6,416 bases of DNA. It comes from Elusimicrobiota bacterium. GTDB taxonomy: Bacteria; Elusimicrobiota; Elusimicrobia; Elusimicrobiales; Elusimicrobiaceae. This document shows positions 5,572 through 6,416 of this stretch, piece by piece (position 1 is the first letter of the stretch; each line of letters opens with the position of its first letter). The position numbers were made by a program, and so were the translations under genes. The stretch covers positions 1 to 6,416 of the forward strand of contig JAIRMX010000077.1 in assembly GCA_031258375.1 (NCBI GenBank), read 5' to 3'. The notes under the pieces are model-generated. The model saw only the letters and a program-made list of their open reading frames with translations, was not told the DNA's origin and did not search any database.

Positions 5572-6416
5572 AAAAATATTCAAAAAGTTCCGCAATATGC
5601 AATACTTTCGTATAAGGATAGTAAACTTTTAACAGTTCATCAAAAAACGCTTTGTCGGCGTAAGATAAAACTACAAAAACATCAGCTCTCCGCGAAGCTA
5701 AAGCTGCGGCTAAATTCTGCTTAATAGCCTGCGCGCCCTTAATTTTACAGTACGGCAGCAGTCCTGCTCCGTGTGCTTCTAATTCTAACTTTACCAAAAA
5801 TTTATTCTTTCCGCAAATAAAAGATTGTCTTATTTTATCGATAATCTCGTCATTACAGAAAAAAATATTATTATTTTGCAGCAATATTTTTTTATTTCCG
5901 AATTCTTTATTTTTTACTTTCAGCGGTTTTATGAATTCCGATACAAAATGCGCGTTTGCGGCGATATCCTTATATTTTTCGCCGAGCGCGGCGGAATGTT
6001 TTAGCAGGCGGAAGTCTTCTATCGAATCCGTTATTATCGGGATTTTGTCGTCGCCGGCGCGGCGTCTTTCGTATTCGGCTTGTATGTTGTCAAAAACTTT
6101 CGTCAAATTATTAAAACCGCCCGTCAAAGCCGTCCGCGCGAGCAGAAGTCCGCTTTCCATAACGGATACGCCGGCGTATTTTTGTTTTATGATATTTATA
6201 TTTTTTTTCATGCTGTCCAAGCCGAAAACGGAAGGCAGATAAAAAGCCTGAGGATGTTTGTCGTCGGGTATTTTCCTAAAAATATTTTTTAATAAAAAAA
6301 ATACGGAAGGGAAATTTATAAAAAATTTCAAAAAAAATATTTCCGGCGCCGAAATATCGCCGCCCGTATTAAGAAAGAATTTAAGCGCGCCCATATGCGC
6401 GTAAGTCGGCGCGAAA
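5561..6416 (-). CDS. Degenerate CCG-domain (GlpC/GlcF/LutA-like) protein, C-terminal part only
   Basis: The frame is open from the window edge. Seven residues (FAPTYAH) precede the first ATG at 6394, so the true start probably lies outside and at least 284 residues are seen. I do not recognise a named family with certainty. The layout fits the twin cysteine-rich domains of heterodisulfide-reductase-B-like subunits. A linker of hydrophobic helices (about 9-50) leads into FYLPSV (58-63), then MESGLLLARTALTGG (86-100) where the first CCG motif would be, IPIITDSIEDF (125-135) where IVTxCxxC would be, and HFVSEF (156-161). The second half has AHGAGLLPYCKIKGA (214-228), ADVFVVLSYADKAF (244-257) and VLHIAELFEYF (271-281). 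Only three cysteines remain (187, 201, 223) where the family normally has about ten. The C-terminus overlaps the HD-GYP gene by 11 bases. It might be the tail of a larger FAD-oxidase/Fe-S fusion. The match is by pattern only and needs a profile search. Confidence 0.6.
   Translation of the reverse strand, partial: FAPTYAHMGALKFFLNTGGDISAPEIFFLKFFINFPSVFFLLKNIFRKIPDDKHPQAFYLPSVFGLDSMKKNINIIKQKYAGVSVMESGLLLARTALTGGFNNLTKVFDNIQAEYERRRAGDDKIPIITDSIEDFRLLKHSAALGEKYKDIAANAHFVSEFIKPLKVKNKEFGNKKILLQNNNIFFCNDEIIDKIRQSFICGKNKFLVKLELEAHGAGLLPYCKIKGAQAIKQNLAAALASRRADVFVVLSYADKAFFDELLKVYYPYTKVLHIAELFEYFYGN

Noticed and set aside
5572..5595. TTG start that would extend the HD-GYP protein by eight residues
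   Set aside because: It deepens the overlap with the upstream gene to 35 bases, has no better ribosome site and adds nothing to a domain. The ATG at 5571 is simpler.
5066..5632. Plus-strand open frame of 188 codons, and other plus-strand frames of 60-130 codons across the window
   Set aside because: They lie antisense to genes with clear protein-family motifs, show no family marks themselves and have compositions expected of reverse-frame shadows.
5561..6394. Treating the right-hand gene as complete from the ATG at 6394
   Set aside because: The frame stays open to the window edge with sensible residues, and the protein otherwise lacks the N-terminal half expected for its resemblance.

Overview
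This window carries six genes, all on the minus strand and packed head to tail, so transcription runs from the right end (6416) to the left end (1). The two outermost genes run off the window. Gaps are at most 45 bases. Three of the five junctions overlap (11, 4 and 1 bases), one has a 12-base gap and one a 45-base gap. I see no terminator or convincing promoter inside, so the simplest reading is one operon or a piece of one. No tRNA, rRNA, CRISPR array, insertion sequence or attachment site is visible.

In order of transcription: (1) 6416-5561, the C-terminal part of a protein whose layout resembles the twin cysteine-rich (CCG) domain half of GlpC/GlcF/LutA-type Fe-S oxidoreductase subunits, but with nearly all ligand cysteines missing; (2) 5571-4435, a GAF plus HD-GYP protein with an intact cyclic-di-GMP phosphodiesterase signature; (3) 4422-3895, a lone type IV pilin/pseudopilin-like protein with a prepilin leader; (4) 3849-2371, an exported UshA-type metallophosphatase/5'-nucleotidase with all catalytic motifs; (5) 2374-881, a lipoprotein paralogue of gene 4 in which almost every metal ligand and the nucleotide-site motif are replaced, a likely pseudoenzyme; (6) 881-1, a tRNA-dihydrouridine synthase of the DusB type, cut by the window edge.

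The organism is a diderm-type bacterium of fairly low GC with Lys/Asn/Ile-rich proteins and AGGAG-type ribosome binding sites. Prepilin-like single genes of this kind and this codon style recall Elusimicrobiota (Endomicrobium/Elusimicrobium relatives), but this is an impression and nothing here proves it.

How the genes work together is not obvious. HD-GYP control of cyclic-di-GMP and pilus-type surface structures is a known pairing. The two nucleotidase-like proteins would act outside the cytoplasm, and the Dus enzyme is cytoplasmic housekeeping. The most interesting features are the translationally coupled active/inactive nucleotidase pair and the cysteine-stripped CCG-like protein at the right edge.
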